The notes: generated by a model not told the origin, from the sequence alone. A DNA stretch of 64,000 nucleotides from Hwangdonia lutea (GCF_032814565.1 NZ_CP136521.1:186001-250000), one strand, 5' to 3'. Counted from the stretch's first letter, positions 36,218-45,391 are shown. Translations and numbers: made by a program.

Positions 36218-37096
36218 TTACTCATTATTTAACTGGTTTATATATGCCTCAAGGTTTGCTTTTACTTTATCGTCCAGCTCTGGCTCTTTAATATCGGTGT
36301 ATTGGCTAAGGGTGTCGTACATAATTTTTGCGACAATGTAGCGCGCTGTGGGTTTATCGTTCGCAGGAATATTGTACCATGGCGCATGCGGTTTTGAGGT
36401 GCGGTTAATCGCATCTTCGTAGCAGTTTTGGTATTTATCCCAAAGGGCGCGCTCCTTTAAATCGTCTGGCGAAAATTTCCAATGTTTTTCCTTTTTATTC
36501 AAACGACGAAGCAACCTGTTTTTCTGTTCGTCTTTTGAAAGATTCAAGAAAAACTTAAAAATAATGGTGCCATTATCGGCAATATGCTTTTCAAAATTAT
36601 TGATTTGCTCGAAGCGTTTGTCCCAAAAAGCCTCATCAATATCATCAACAGAATTTACCGAAGGAATCCTTTCATTTAATATATAATTGGGATGAACTCG
36701 CGTTACCAATACATTTTCGTAATGCGTTCGGTTAAAAATGGCAAATTTACCGCGCTCTGGCAACGCAATGTAATGGCGCCATAAATAGTCGTGCCCTAGC
36801 TCTAAATCGGTGGGCACTTTAAAACTATGCGACACGACGCCTCGTGCGTTGAAATTTTTAAAAACCTCGCGAATCAAACTGTCTTTACCCGAAGTATCCA
36901 TGCCTTGTATACACACCAAAACCGCATACTTATCATGGGCATACATGGTGTTTTGTAGCTTCCCAAGTTTTTTGCTTACAAATTGCAAAGCATCTTTTAT
37001 CTCATCTTTTGAAGCGTTTAAAGCATAACTAGAAGGTTGTTCGCTTAAATTAATTTTTGAGGTGATTTTAAAATCGTCAGTATCAATTTTTTTCAA
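36218..37096 (-). CDS. PPK2-family polyphosphate kinase
   Basis: A 292-residue cytoplasmic protein that transfers phosphate from polyphosphate to nucleotides. The P-loop-like QGMDTSGKDS is at 64-73, the Walker B-like segment GKFAIFNRTHYENVLVTRVHP starts about 116 and the lid KNRLLRRLNKKEKHWKFS about 207. The PPK2 signature GHDYLWRHYIALPERGK precedes Walker B. Subclass I, II or III (AMP, ADP or both as acceptor) cannot be decided reliably by eye. It is monocistronic by position, divergent from the flavodoxin-fold gene. Confidence 0.95.
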   Translation of the reverse strand: MKKIDTDDFKITSKINLSEQPSSYALNASKDEIKDALQFVSKKLGKLQNTMYAHDKYAVLVCIQGMDTSGKDSLIREVFKNFNARGVVSHSFKVPTDLELGHDYLWRHYIALPERGKFAIFNRTHYENVLVTRVHPNYILNERIPSVNSVDDIDEAFWDKRFEQINNFEKHIADNGTIIFKFFLNLSKDEQKNRLLRRLNKKEKHWKFSPDDLKERALWDKYQNCYEDAINRTSKPHAPWYNIPANDKPTARYIVAKIMYDTLSQYTDIKEPELDDKVKANLEAYINQLNNE

Positions 37097-37233
37097 AATG
37101 TATCGTATTTATTATGGTTTTTAAATATATAAAAATGATATCAATTTTGCCTTTATTGACATTATTTGTTTCTATAACAAATTCGTTTTTAAATCTTAAT
37201 AATTGCGTTACTTCGTTTTAATAAAATCAAAAA

Positions 37234-37746
37234 ATGAATAAAACCGTAATTATACAAGGGAGCGCAAGACCAAAAGGCGATACTGATCGCATTGTAGATT
37301 ATTTAGCTTTAAATTACCATTATGATGTTATTGATTTGCACGCGAAAAACATAGGGCATTATGATTATGATTATAAAAATGCAGATGATGATTTTATCAA
37401 TTTGATTACGAATATTATAGAGAAATACGACTCCATAATTTTTGCAACACCCGTTTATTGGTACACGATGAGCGGGCACATGAAAGTGTTTTTCGATAGG
37501 ATTTCAGATTTAATACGTATACACAAACCCCTTGGCAGACAGTTACGAGGCAAAAACATGGCCATGATAAGCATCAGCAATAGCAACGATTTAATTGAAG
37601 GGTTTAATGGCCCTTTCGTAGCATCAGCCAATTATTTAGGTATGAATTATTTGGGCGATTTGCATACTTGGGTTGAAGATGGCAGCATTACAAATAAAGT
37701 AAAAAGCAATATAAATGACTTTGTTGATAATAAGTTAAGGCCATAA
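37234..37746 (+). CDS. Flavodoxin-fold NAD(P)H-dependent reductase
   Basis: A 170-residue soluble protein. The FMN-phosphate loop is QGSARPKGDTDRI (8-20), and the second flavin-binding loop ATPVYWYTMSGHMKVFFDR begins near residue 70, typical of the NADPH-dependent FMN reductase / flavodoxin-like family (PF03358 or PF12724 relatives). It should bind FMN and reduce quinones or other acceptors with NAD(P)H; the substrate is unknown. It is followed after 75 bases by a gene for an exported protein on the same strand. Confidence 0.87.
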   Translation: MNKTVIIQGSARPKGDTDRIVDYLALNYHYDVIDLHAKNIGHYDYDYKNADDDFINLITNIIEKYDSIIFATPVYWYTMSGHMKVFFDRISDLIRIHKPLGRQLRGKNMAMISISNSNDLIEGFNGPFVASANYLGMNYLGDLHTWVEDGSITNKVKSNINDFVDNKLRP

Positions 37747-37821
37747 TTTCGACGAATAACAAGGCAAACCGCTTTGTTTTTAATATATTCGTCGCACCTA
37801 CTTAATATTAACCCCAAATTT

Positions 37822-38589
37822 ATGAAACACTATTACTTCCTTTTAGTTTTAGCAACGACTTTAAACTTTAATGCGCAAACCGCTAACTGCGACGAAGCGA
37901 ACTCCTATCTTGTAAATGCCTATTCGCATGTAAAAGATGCCTATGAAGCCAACAATATAAGCCACTTAAAATATTATGCAAACCGCTCGTTGGAAGCCTT
38001 TAAGCTATCAAAAAAAACATTAAAAGACTGCGGTTGCGAAGCCGCTTTAAAACTGAGCAACAAAAGCATAGATTTATTAGCTAAAGTTGAGGATTCCGAA
38101 ACCTATGAAGATGGTCGTTTTTTTGTAAAACGCGCCAGGGATTTAAGCAAAGAAAGTGTTATTGAAATTGATAAATGCGCCTATTCCAATACTGCTGATG
38201 CCATAGATGATTTACAGGTAGCTGCCGCTGATGAAACCAACGAACTTTCCGATTTACAAAAGGAACAATTGGCTTTACAAAAGCAACAGGAAGCTTTAAA
38301 ACTTAAGGCAGCCGAAATAAAAAACAGACTAGCGCAACAGGAAGAAAAAGCGCTACAGCTTGAAAAAGAGCAATTAATTATGGCTTACAAAACGGCTATA
38401 GCATCAAACATTAAATCTTATAACGAGGCTTTAAAAGTTTCCGGTTGCAATCACGCTGCATTAAAAGAAGCCGGTACAACAATAGATGTGTCTACAAAAA
38501 GTATTGAAGCCATAAAGAAGCATTATATAAACACACTAAAAACATTGGGCTCAAAATATTTATCGCAGCTTAATTTATGTGATAAATAG
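37822..38589 (+). CDS. Exported coiled-coil protein of unknown function
   Basis: I start at the ATG at 37822, which gives a signal peptide (MKHYYFLLVLATTLNFNAQ) and 255 residues in total. The mature protein is helical. An N-terminal domain has paired cysteines (ANCDEAN, LKDCGCEAAL, IDKCAYS), a central coiled coil with Gln/Lys/Glu heptads covers about 145-195 (QLALQKQQEALKLKAAEIKN), and a C-terminal helical part has another Cys pair (SGCNHAAL, LNLCDK). I recognise no family. The Cys spacing at both ends suggests two similar helical domains joined by the coiled coil. Confidence 0.72.
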   Translation: MKHYYFLLVLATTLNFNAQTANCDEANSYLVNAYSHVKDAYEANNISHLKYYANRSLEAFKLSKKTLKDCGCEAALKLSNKSIDLLAKVEDSETYEDGRFFVKRARDLSKESVIEIDKCAYSNTADAIDDLQVAAADETNELSDLQKEQLALQKQQEALKLKAAEIKNRLAQQEEKALQLEKEQLIMAYKTAIASNIKSYNEALKVSGCNHAALKEAGTTIDVSTKSIEAIKKHYINTLKTLGSKYLSQLNLCDK

Positions 38590-38604
38590 AATATTTAAAA
38601 CAAT

Positions 38605-38714
38605 AGGCTGTCTAAAAATACAGGTCTGATGCGATGTCACATTGAACGCTCCCGATAGTTATCGGGAGCGCTCAACCTGACAAAGAGAGATAAAGACTTT
38701 TTTTTAGGCAGCCT
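38605..38714. mobile_element. 110-bp palindromic element with terminal inverted repeats (MITE/REP-like)
   Basis: The ends are AGGCTGTCTAAAAA and TTTTTAGGCAGCCT, complementary at 13 of 14 positions. Inside is a strong hairpin whose centre is CTCCCGATAGTTATCGGGAG, extended by arms GTCACATTGAACG and CGCTCAACCTGAC (38635-38681) of the type seen at 9985 and 24613. It has no coding capacity, and I see no clear target-site duplication. It lies between convergent genes and may also act as a terminator. Confidence 0.6.
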
Positions 38715-38722
38715 TTTAATTT

Positions 38723-39886
38723 CTATTTACTCGCAAACATCTTTACATCACTTTCGCTCACTTCGGTTCCGCCCAAAATAATTAAGCGTTCAACCACGTT
38801 GCGCAGTTCTCTGATATTACCGGTCCAATCGTAATCTTGCAATAATTTTATTGCTTTCTCTGAAAAGGCTTTTTTAACCGTGCCTTGTTCGCCAGCAATT
38901 TTATCGGAAAAATAATTGATGAGCAAAGGGATATCGTCGCGTCTGTCATTCAGGGCTGGAACTTGTATTAAAATAACCGCTAATCGGTGATATAAATCTT
39001 CACGGAATCTACCTTCCTTAATTTCCTTTTTTAAATCCTTATTGGTTGCGGCAACGACACGCACATTCACTTTAATATCTTTATCGCTACCAACGCGCTG
39101 TATCCGGCTTTCTTGTAAAGCACGCAATACTTTGGCTTGCGCCGACAAACTCATATCTCCAATTTCATCCAAAAAAATAGTACCGCCATTTGCCGCTTCA
39201 AATTTTCCTGCCCGATCTTTATTGGCACTTGTAAAAGCACCTTTTACGTGACCGAACAATTCGCTTTCAATAAGTTCGCTGGGTATGGCCGCACAATTCA
39301 CCTCAATCATGGGACCTTTTGAGCGTTCACTTTTTTGATGCAACCAATGTGCAACAAGTTCTTTTCCGGTTCCGTTAGGCCCTGTAATAAGCACACGAGC
39401 ATCCGTTGGTGCTACTTTTTCAATGATTGCTTTTATGTTGGAAATGGGTTTGCTTTCGCCTATCATTTGGAAATTCTTGCCCACTTTCTTTTTAAGCAAT
39501 TTGTTTTCAACCACCAGCTCCTTTCTGTCCAAGGCATTTCTAACCGTGTTTAGCAATCGATTTAAATCTGGCGGTTTAGAAATATAATCGAAAGCCCCTA
39601 AACGCATCGTGTTTACTGCGGTATCTAAGTCGCCATGGCCGGAAATCATAACCATTGGTGTTTCCGGTTTTATCTTTTTAACAGCTTCCAACACTTCAAC
39701 ACCATCCATTTTTGGCATTTTTATATCGCATAATACCAAATCGAAATCGTCGTTTTTAATTTTTTCAATCCCAATTAATCCGTCCTCGGCCTCTTCAACT
39801 TGATAGGTATCGCTTTCTTCAGAAAGAATTTTTACCAAAACCCTTCTAATGGCTGCTTCGTCTTCTATTATTAATATTTTAGACAT
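38723..39886 (-). CDS. NtrC-type response regulator with AAA+ domain, no DNA-binding domain
   Basis: A 387-residue protein. The receiver domain (1-120) has the phosphoacceptor Asp54 (CDIKMPKMDG), acidic pocket Glu8/Asp9 and Lys104. The sigma-54-interaction AAA+ domain (about 140-375) has Walker A GPNGTGKE (169-176), GAFTSA at 216-221 in place of GAFTGA, Walker B TIFLDEIGD and the second-region-of-homology R-fingers. It ends shortly after the GNIRELRNVVERL helix, so the usual Fis-type HTH is missing with no sign of a frameshift. It may work without a fixed enhancer site or through a partner. It is the last gene of a five-gene operon, 2 bases after the DUF6268-like gene; no histidine kinase adjoins it. 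Confidence 0.93.
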   Translation of the reverse strand: MSKILIIEDEAAIRRVLVKILSEESDTYQVEEAEDGLIGIEKIKNDDFDLVLCDIKMPKMDGVEVLEAVKKIKPETPMVMISGHGDLDTAVNTMRLGAFDYISKPPDLNRLLNTVRNALDRKELVVENKLLKKKVGKNFQMIGESKPISNIKAIIEKVAPTDARVLITGPNGTGKELVAHWLHQKSERSKGPMIEVNCAAIPSELIESELFGHVKGAFTSANKDRAGKFEAANGGTIFLDEIGDMSLSAQAKVLRALQESRIQRVGSDKDIKVNVRVVAATNKDLKKEIKEGRFREDLYHRLAVILIQVPALNDRRDDIPLLINYFSDKIAGEQGTVKKAFSEKAIKLLQDYDWTGNIRELRNVVERLIILGGTEVSESDVKMFASK

Positions 39887-39888
39887 AA

Positions 39889-40773
39889 TTATATTTTAAA
39901 TTTTAATCCGGTTCTTAAATAAAACGTGTTTACATCGCTTAATTTAAAAACTTCTTTTCTGTTTTCATTTCGTAATACATTATTCAGTCTGAATGTGTAG
40001 CCGGTGTACACATAAGCGACAAAATGTTTAGTAAAGCAATATTCGTACCCAAATCCGCCAATGGCGACAGATAGTGAAATATGATCTACATTTTGGCCGT
40101 TTACAACAGATGGTTCCTGCAAATGTGCCAAGTAACCATCTAAACCAATAAAGGCTTGCAAATTGTTTTTTTCGTTAAATGTATACTTTAAATTAGATTT
40201 TGGCACACCAGCATTAAAACTCCATCTGTCGCTAATTTCTCTGTAATAACTTACAAAAGGCAAAGGGAACGGTATCCCCGTTGTGGCGTTATAGGTTAAC
40301 CCTAAAATTAATCGATAGGGTCGTTTAAGGCTTTCATCTTTAGTACGGTCGTTTATAAAATATAAGCCGCCATTCATAAAATAATCATCAGACACCAAAC
40401 TTTTGGTTAAGGTAGACGCTATTCTCGGATTAAATTTTGCGCCAATACGCCATTTTTCATTCCATTTAAAAGTATATCCAATATTCAAATCTATAATATG
40501 AATAACATTTAAACCCTCGGTATCAAAAGGGTAATTATCTTCAAGGTTTAAAATAACCCGATTGTACTCTGCACCCAATATTAAATAAGATTTGTTTGTG
40601 GTTTCAATTGGATAATTTACGAGTGCCCGCAATCTGGTGTACTGATCTTCAGATTTGTTTTTGGGAATAAAAGAATATTCCAATCGTGCCAAATCGGTAA
40701 GTTGTGCATTTAAAAATTGACATGCAAAAATTAGAAATAATACATTTATAGATTTCAATTTTTGCTTGATCAT
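39889..40773 (-). CDS. DUF6268-like exported beta-barrel protein
   Basis: A 294-residue protein with a signal peptide (about 1-23, FLNAQ). The mature part consists of amphipathic strands with aromatic girdles (LIDLNIGYTFKWNEKWRIGAKFNP, YRLILGLTYNATTGIPFP), ending in TFYLRTGLKFKI, consistent with a small outer-membrane barrel. The pattern fits proteins annotated DUF6268 in Bacteroidota; function is unknown. Its place between the MscS gene (27-base gap) and the NtrC-type regulator (2-base gap) suggests an envelope-stress or osmotic theme. Confidence 0.78.
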   Translation of the reverse strand: MIKQKLKSINVLFLIFACQFLNAQLTDLARLEYSFIPKNKSEDQYTRLRALVNYPIETTNKSYLILGAEYNRVILNLEDNYPFDTEGLNVIHIIDLNIGYTFKWNEKWRIGAKFNPRIASTLTKSLVSDDYFMNGGLYFINDRTKDESLKRPYRLILGLTYNATTGIPFPLPFVSYYREISDRWSFNAGVPKSNLKYTFNEKNNLQAFIGLDGYLAHLQEPSVVNGQNVDHISLSVAIGGFGYEYCFTKHFVAYVYTGYTFRLNNVLRNENRKEVFKLSDVNTFYLRTGLKFKI

Positions 40774-40800
40774 ATTTAATATTTATGGCTTTAAATTAAC

Positions 40801-41685
40801 TTATTCTTTCTTTTGGATAATATGTACATCGCGCTGCGGAAACGGAATACTAATATTGTTTTCCCTGAATAATCGGTCTATTTCGAATCGAATATCGCTT
40901 TTGGGATATTGCGCCTGAAAGCTATCGTTAATCGTAAATATGAGTTTGAAATTTAACGAACTATCGGCAAAATCAGTAAACAAAACGTTCGGTTCTGGGC
41001 TACTTATTACATCCGGATGTGTACTGGCAGCTTGTAATAACAGTTTTTTAACCAACTGCACATCGCTACCGTAAGCGACACCAACACTAACCGATTCTCT
41101 TGTTGATGTATTATTTTGGGTCCAATTGTAAAGGCTGTTTGTTAAATAAAGGTGGTTGGGAATTATCAGCACTTTATTATCGATGGTTACGGCACGTGTA
41201 GTGCGCAATTTAATTTCCTCAACACGACCAACCTTACCTTCCAATTCTATAATATCGCCAACATGAACCGATTGGTCAACAAGCATAAAAACACCAGAAA
41301 TAATATCCTGAAAAAGGGTTTGCAATGCTAAACCTACACCAATTAATAAGGCTGCCGAAGCCGCAAAAACAGCATTTACATTAACCCCTACGGCGTGCAA
41401 TGTGATAAATAAAATGATGATATAGATGACCCATCTAAAATACCCGAAAACAACTTTAAATTTTCTTTTGTCTTGCTTAGGCATTTTTCTAGTGATAACC
41501 CTAAAAACAATCTTTAAAAGTATGGTAGTAAGAAATACAGCCGATACTATGATAATAACATCTAAAACAGAGACACTTATGTTCTCTGTAAAACTGTAAT
41601 CCCTTTGCCAAAACGGACTATTGGCGATTGACTCGCCAACTTCCTCTACACTCTTTTCTATTTTATCTACTACTTTATCTTGCAT
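40801..41685 (-). CDS. Mechanosensitive channel of the MscS family
   Basis: A 294-residue inner-membrane protein. Three helices are visible (about 32-58, 78-100, 108-135). The third is the pore helix with the Ala/Gly pattern VFAASAALLIGVGLALQTLFQD, followed by the beta-domain signature FMLVDQSVHVGDIIELEGKVGRVEEIKLRTTRAV (in pieces) and the alpha/beta C-terminal domain. Such channels open under membrane tension to release solutes during osmotic downshock. The gene begins directly after the ABC permease stop (adjacent bases), so it is part of the same operon. Confidence 0.95.
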   Translation of the reverse strand: MQDKVVDKIEKSVEEVGESIANSPFWQRDYSFTENISVSVLDVIIIVSAVFLTTILLKIVFRVITRKMPKQDKRKFKVVFGYFRWVIYIIILFITLHAVGVNVNAVFAASAALLIGVGLALQTLFQDIISGVFMLVDQSVHVGDIIELEGKVGRVEEIKLRTTRAVTIDNKVLIIPNHLYLTNSLYNWTQNNTSTRESVSVGVAYGSDVQLVKKLLLQAASTHPDVISSPEPNVLFTDFADSSLNFKLIFTINDSFQAQYPKSDIRFEIDRLFRENNISIPFPQRDVHIIQKKE

Positions 41686-42993
41686 TTAGTATTTAATCCA
41701 CTTAATTAACTCTTTGTAACTTGGTTTTTTACCATACATTAAAATACCTACCCTATATATTTTTGCCGCAAACCAAACGGTAAGCATAAAGGTAGCAATT
41801 AATAACAATAAAGACACCAGTTGTTGCCATAAAGGCACGCCAAAAGGAATACGCATAAGCATAACCACAGGCGATGTAAACGGGATGAACGAAAACACCG
41901 TTGATACCGTACCGTGCGGGTCTTCAATAACCGTAAAAATGCCAATATAAACCGCCAATATTAATGGCATTAAAATAGGCAGCATAAATTGTTGGGTATC
42001 GGTTTCGTTGTCTACGGCAGCGCCTATTGCGGCGTAAAGTGAACTGTATAATAAATAACCGCTAATAAAAAACAAGATGAAAGCCACAATTAAATTTAGA
42101 ATAGGCAAATTATAAAATGCCGTTAAAATATCTTGAACTTTCATGTTTACATCGGGGTTTTCCATGGCTTGTTGCACCATGTCTTGCTGTGGCGATTGCA
42201 CCATATCTATTCCGAAAATAGCAGACACGATAGCCATTAAAACACCACCCAAAATTAGCCATATTACAAACTGTGTTATACCTGCCAACGATGTGCCTAT
42301 AATTTTGCCAAGCATGAGTTGCACGGGTTTTACAGATGAAATGATAACCTCGATAATTCTACTGGTTTTCTCTTCAATCACACTGCGCATAATCATATTG
42401 CCGTAAATAATGATGAACATAAACAATAAATACCCCGCAAGACCACCAAAAATTAGTTTAACGACACTATCGATTTTAGATGTTTTTTCGCCCTCAAAAC
42501 TTTCTTGTGCCAAATTCACGTTAATTTTTGAGGCTTTAATCATTTCAATATCTACACCTTTTTGTTGAAGTTTTAAGTTGGTGAGTTTTTTTTCGATTTT
42601 TGACTCTAAACCAGAAATTAACGATAACGATGGTGATTCTTCCGAATAAAACTTAATATGCTTTGAAAGCACATCAAAATCATCAAACTTTTCAATATGC
42701 AATAAACCATAATTAGCCGTTTCCTTAACAATGGTTTTGGCATCACTTAAAGTCATATTCTCTAAAATATGATAGGTAGTATTTTCTGTGTTTTTAAACA
42801 CGTCTTTCACCATTTCAGATTCATCCAAAACAGAAATCACTCGAGTTTTGTTATTGTTTAACTGCGACAAATAAGCAACAACCGAGATAAGCGCTATCAT
42901 AATAATAGGACTTAAAATAGTCATAATTATAAACGATTTGTTTTTAACTTTTGTTAAATATTCGCGCTTTATTATAAGAGGTAAATGATTCAT
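41686..42993 (-). CDS. ABC-2-type transporter permease (NatB-like)
   Basis: I start at the ATG at 42993 (MNHLPLIIKREYLTKVKNKSF, 435 residues), 7 bases after the ATPase stop; the longer frame would overlap the ATPase gene by 41 bases. Topology is that of NatB-type ABC-2 permeases: one N-terminal helix, a large outside domain (about 45-170), then five or six helices with YGNMIMRSVIEEKTSRIIEVIISSVKP near the conserved ABC-2 coupling region. Homologues export sodium or other small solutes or act in envelope maintenance; the substrate is unknown. Confidence 0.92.
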   Translation of the reverse strand: MNHLPLIIKREYLTKVKNKSFIIMTILSPIIMIALISVVAYLSQLNNNKTRVISVLDESEMVKDVFKNTENTTYHILENMTLSDAKTIVKETANYGLLHIEKFDDFDVLSKHIKFYSEESPSLSLISGLESKIEKKLTNLKLQQKGVDIEMIKASKINVNLAQESFEGEKTSKIDSVVKLIFGGLAGYLLFMFIIIYGNMIMRSVIEEKTSRIIEVIISSVKPVQLMLGKIIGTSLAGITQFVIWLILGGVLMAIVSAIFGIDMVQSPQQDMVQQAMENPDVNMKVQDILTAFYNLPILNLIVAFILFFISGYLLYSSLYAAIGAAVDNETDTQQFMLPILMPLILAVYIGIFTVIEDPHGTVSTVFSFIPFTSPVVMLMRIPFGVPLWQQLVSLLLLIATFMLTVWFAAKIYRVGILMYGKKPSYKELIKWIKY

Positions 42994-43000
42994 AAAAAAA

Positions 43001-43927
43001 CTAATTATTCTGTACGGTTTGGATAAAAATATCGTTAACACTCGGGATTAACTCAACAAAATGAGACACTTCGCCTTTTGTGGTTAAATAAGATAGAAAA
43101 TCGTTTGGTTTTTCGCCGTTATTAAGCTTGATATTTAGCTTTAGCTCATCATCCAATGTTTTAAAATTAGCTTTTGAAACCCTGAATTTTTCAGATAATT
43201 CTTGCTGTAGCCTGCCATTATCCGCAGTTTTAATACCCACCTCGTAAGTGTTGGTTTTATATTGACGCTTCACATCAATTAATTTACCATCCAAAATTTT
43301 ATTTGATTGATGCAACAATGCAATATCATCGCACAATTCCTCTACGGATTCCATCCGGTGCGTTGAAAAAATAATAGTGGCGCCATTGTCTCGCAAACGC
43401 AAAATCTCGTCTTTAATCAAATTAGCATTTATGGGATCGAAGCCCGAAAAAGGCTCATCGAAAATTAATAATTTTGGCTCGTGCAATACGGTTACCACAA
43501 ACTGTATTTTTTGCGCCATGCCTTTTGAGAGTTCTTGAATTTTTTTATTCCACCAATCGCCAATTTCCAAGCGCTCAAACCAGTATTTTAATCGGGTTTT
43601 AGCCTCGGTTTTACTCAAGCCTTTTAATTGTGCCAAATATAGGGCTTGCTCGCCTACTTTCATCGATTTGTACAAACCGCGTTCTTCGGGCAAATAGCCA
43701 ATATCCTTAATATGTTGTTGGTTGAGCAGTGCGCCATCTAAATGTACCGTACCGGCATCGGGCATGGTTATTTGGTTTATAATTCTAATGAGAGTTGTTT
43801 TACCTGCACCATTAGGTCCCAACAAACCAAAAATACTGCCTTTGGGCACTTCGATGGACACGTTGTTTAAGGCTTTAAAATCGCCAAAATTTTTAGAGAC
43901 TGCATGTGCCACTAACAGATTATTCAT
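43001..43927 (-). CDS. ABC transporter ATP-binding protein
   Basis: A 308-residue ATPase that powers the adjoining NatB-like permease. Walker A is GPNGAGKTT (about 37-45), the Q-loop lies in GYLPEERGLY, the signature is LSKGMAQK (a variant of LSGGQ common in this family), Walker B is KLLIFDEPFSGFDP and the switch His is in FSTHRME. A C-terminal extension of about 80 residues (after 225) matches the DUF4162-type tail of ABC-2 ATPases. It is the first gene of the operon running to 38723. Confidence 0.95.
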   Translation of the reverse strand: MNNLLVAHAVSKNFGDFKALNNVSIEVPKGSIFGLLGPNGAGKTTLIRIINQITMPDAGTVHLDGALLNQQHIKDIGYLPEERGLYKSMKVGEQALYLAQLKGLSKTEAKTRLKYWFERLEIGDWWNKKIQELSKGMAQKIQFVVTVLHEPKLLIFDEPFSGFDPINANLIKDEILRLRDNGATIIFSTHRMESVEELCDDIALLHQSNKILDGKLIDVKRQYKTNTYEVGIKTADNGRLQQELSEKFRVSKANFKTLDDELKLNIKLNNGEKPNDFLSYLTTKGEVSHFVELIPSVNDIFIQTVQNN

Positions 43928-44272
43928 TTAAAAATTTTTAGTGTTTAAAATAAGTGTGGTAAATATATTAAATGTTACAACTAACACGTGGAAAAATTAT
44001 TAAAACGTACAATATTTAGTAAAAAAACAACTAATGTGACTTTGTTCTCCACAGGGTTAATTCAGTTTACTATATTTTATACAGAGCTATGCGACCATAA
44101 AATAAGAAACCTCCATAAAAACAAAACCCACCCTTAAAAAAAATTAAGGATGGGAAAAAAATTGCTATGAAAAAGAAAAATTATCACTAAAGTTAATTAG
44201 TGATAGTTCAAATATAAGTTTTTTTTTGCAATTAAAGCTAAAACTTCATGAGAACTTTATATTTTCCAATAA
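43928..44272. other. 345-base intergenic region between the ABC operon and dnaJ
   Basis: An AT-rich gap with no coding frame. It contains the dnaJ terminator (44127-44154) and presumably the promoter of the ABC operon, for which I find no convincing TTG/TAnnTTTG pair. No RNA gene is evident. Confidence 0.55.
44127..44154 (-). terminator. Intrinsic terminator of the grpE-dnaJ operon
   Basis: An 11-bp stem (CCCACCCTTAA / TTAAGGATGGG, one G-T pair on the transcribed strand) with a 6-base A-rich loop is followed, in the minus direction, by a TTTTG-TTTTT stretch. It lies about 120 bases past the dnaJ stop. Confidence 0.7.
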
Positions 44273-45391
44273 CTAGGAAAACATATCTTTTACCTTTTCA
44301 AAAAATGATTTATCCGAACTTTCTGGTTTTGGAGAAAAATGCTCATCATCTCTCATGCTTTCAAAAAACTCTTTTTGCTGTTTGTTTAATGTTTTAGGCG
44401 TCCAAACGTTTACATGTACCAATAAATCGCCTTTGCCATAACCGTTAATACTCGGAATACCTTTTCCGCGTAAGCGTAAAATTTTACCCGATTGCACACC
44501 GGCTTCAACCTTTATACGTACTTTCCCCGTAACGGTATCAATTTCTTTAGAGGTGCCCAAAACGGCATCAGGATAACTCACATACAAATCATAATGTAAA
44601 TTATCGCCTTCGCGTTGTAATGTGGCGTGATTCTCCTCTTCTATAGCCACCAATAAGTCGCCAGAAATACCATTGCCTGGTGCGTCGTTTCCTTTTCCGG
44701 ATACTTTAAGCTGCATGCCATCTACTACACCTGCCGGTATTTTTATGGATACGGTTTCTTCAGCTACTTTCAAGCCTTGTGCATCGGCATCTGCAGGCTT
44801 TTTATCTATAGTTTGTCCAGCGCCACCGCAAACATTACATGGCGACGAACTTTGCATACGTCCTAAAATAGTGTTTGTAATACGTGTAACTTGCCCACTA
44901 CCGTTACAGGTAGGACAGGTTTTATAAGTAGTTCCCGGAGCTTGAACTTTACGTTTAACTTTAATTTTTTTCTCTACGCCATTGGCAATCTCCTCAAGTG
45001 TTAATTTAACACGAATACGAAGGTTGCTCCCTTTTACCCTACGCTGGCCACCGCCACCGCCGAAACCGGAAAATCCGCCACCAAAGCCACCGCCAAAAAT
45101 GTCACCAAACTGACTGAATATATCTTCCATATTCATGCCGCCGCCGTTAAAGCCGCCACCGCCATTCTCGAAGGCCTGATGCCCAAATTGATCGTAACGT
45201 GCTTTTTTATCGGCGTCACTTAACACCTCGTAAGCTTCGGCAGCCTCTTTAAATTTTGCCTCTGCTTCTTTATTGTCTGGATTTTTATCAGGGTGAAATT
45301 CAATCGCTTTTTTACGGTATGCCTTTTTTATTTCGGCCGTACTGGCACTTTTGCTAACTCCTAATATTTCGTAATAATCTCTTTTAGCCAT
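44273..45391 (-). CDS. dnaJ: Chaperone DnaJ with a half zinc-binding region
   Basis: A 372-residue Hsp40 co-chaperone that brings substrates to DnaK and stimulates its ATPase. The J domain (1-70) has HPD at 33-35; a Gly/Phe-rich linker spans 75-116. The zinc region has only two CxxCxGxG motifs (Cys159/162 and Cys185/188, TCPTCNGSG and PCNVCGGAG) instead of four. By alignment with E. coli DnaJ these are motifs 2 and 3, which form zinc centre II; motifs 1 and 4 (zinc centre I) are gone, the latter replaced by PADADAQG. The beta-sandwich C-terminal domains follow. The frame is intact, so this is a lineage trait. It lies 50 bases after grpE. Confidence 0.96.
   Translation of the reverse strand: MAKRDYYEILGVSKSASTAEIKKAYRKKAIEFHPDKNPDNKEAEAKFKEAAEAYEVLSDADKKARYDQFGHQAFENGGGGFNGGGMNMEDIFSQFGDIFGGGFGGGFSGFGGGGGQRRVKGSNLRIRVKLTLEEIANGVEKKIKVKRKVQAPGTTYKTCPTCNGSGQVTRITNTILGRMQSSSPCNVCGGAGQTIDKKPADADAQGLKVAEETVSIKIPAGVVDGMQLKVSGKGNDAPGNGISGDLLVAIEEENHATLQREGDNLHYDLYVSYPDAVLGTSKEIDTVTGKVRIKVEAGVQSGKILRLRGKGIPSINGYGKGDLLVHVNVWTPKTLNKQQKEFFESMRDDEHFSPKPESSDKSFFEKVKDMFS

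Noticed and set aside
42994-43041. Extended N-terminus of the ABC permease
   Set aside because: It overlaps the ATPase gene by 41 bases; the family begins at the MNHLPLIIKREY segment.
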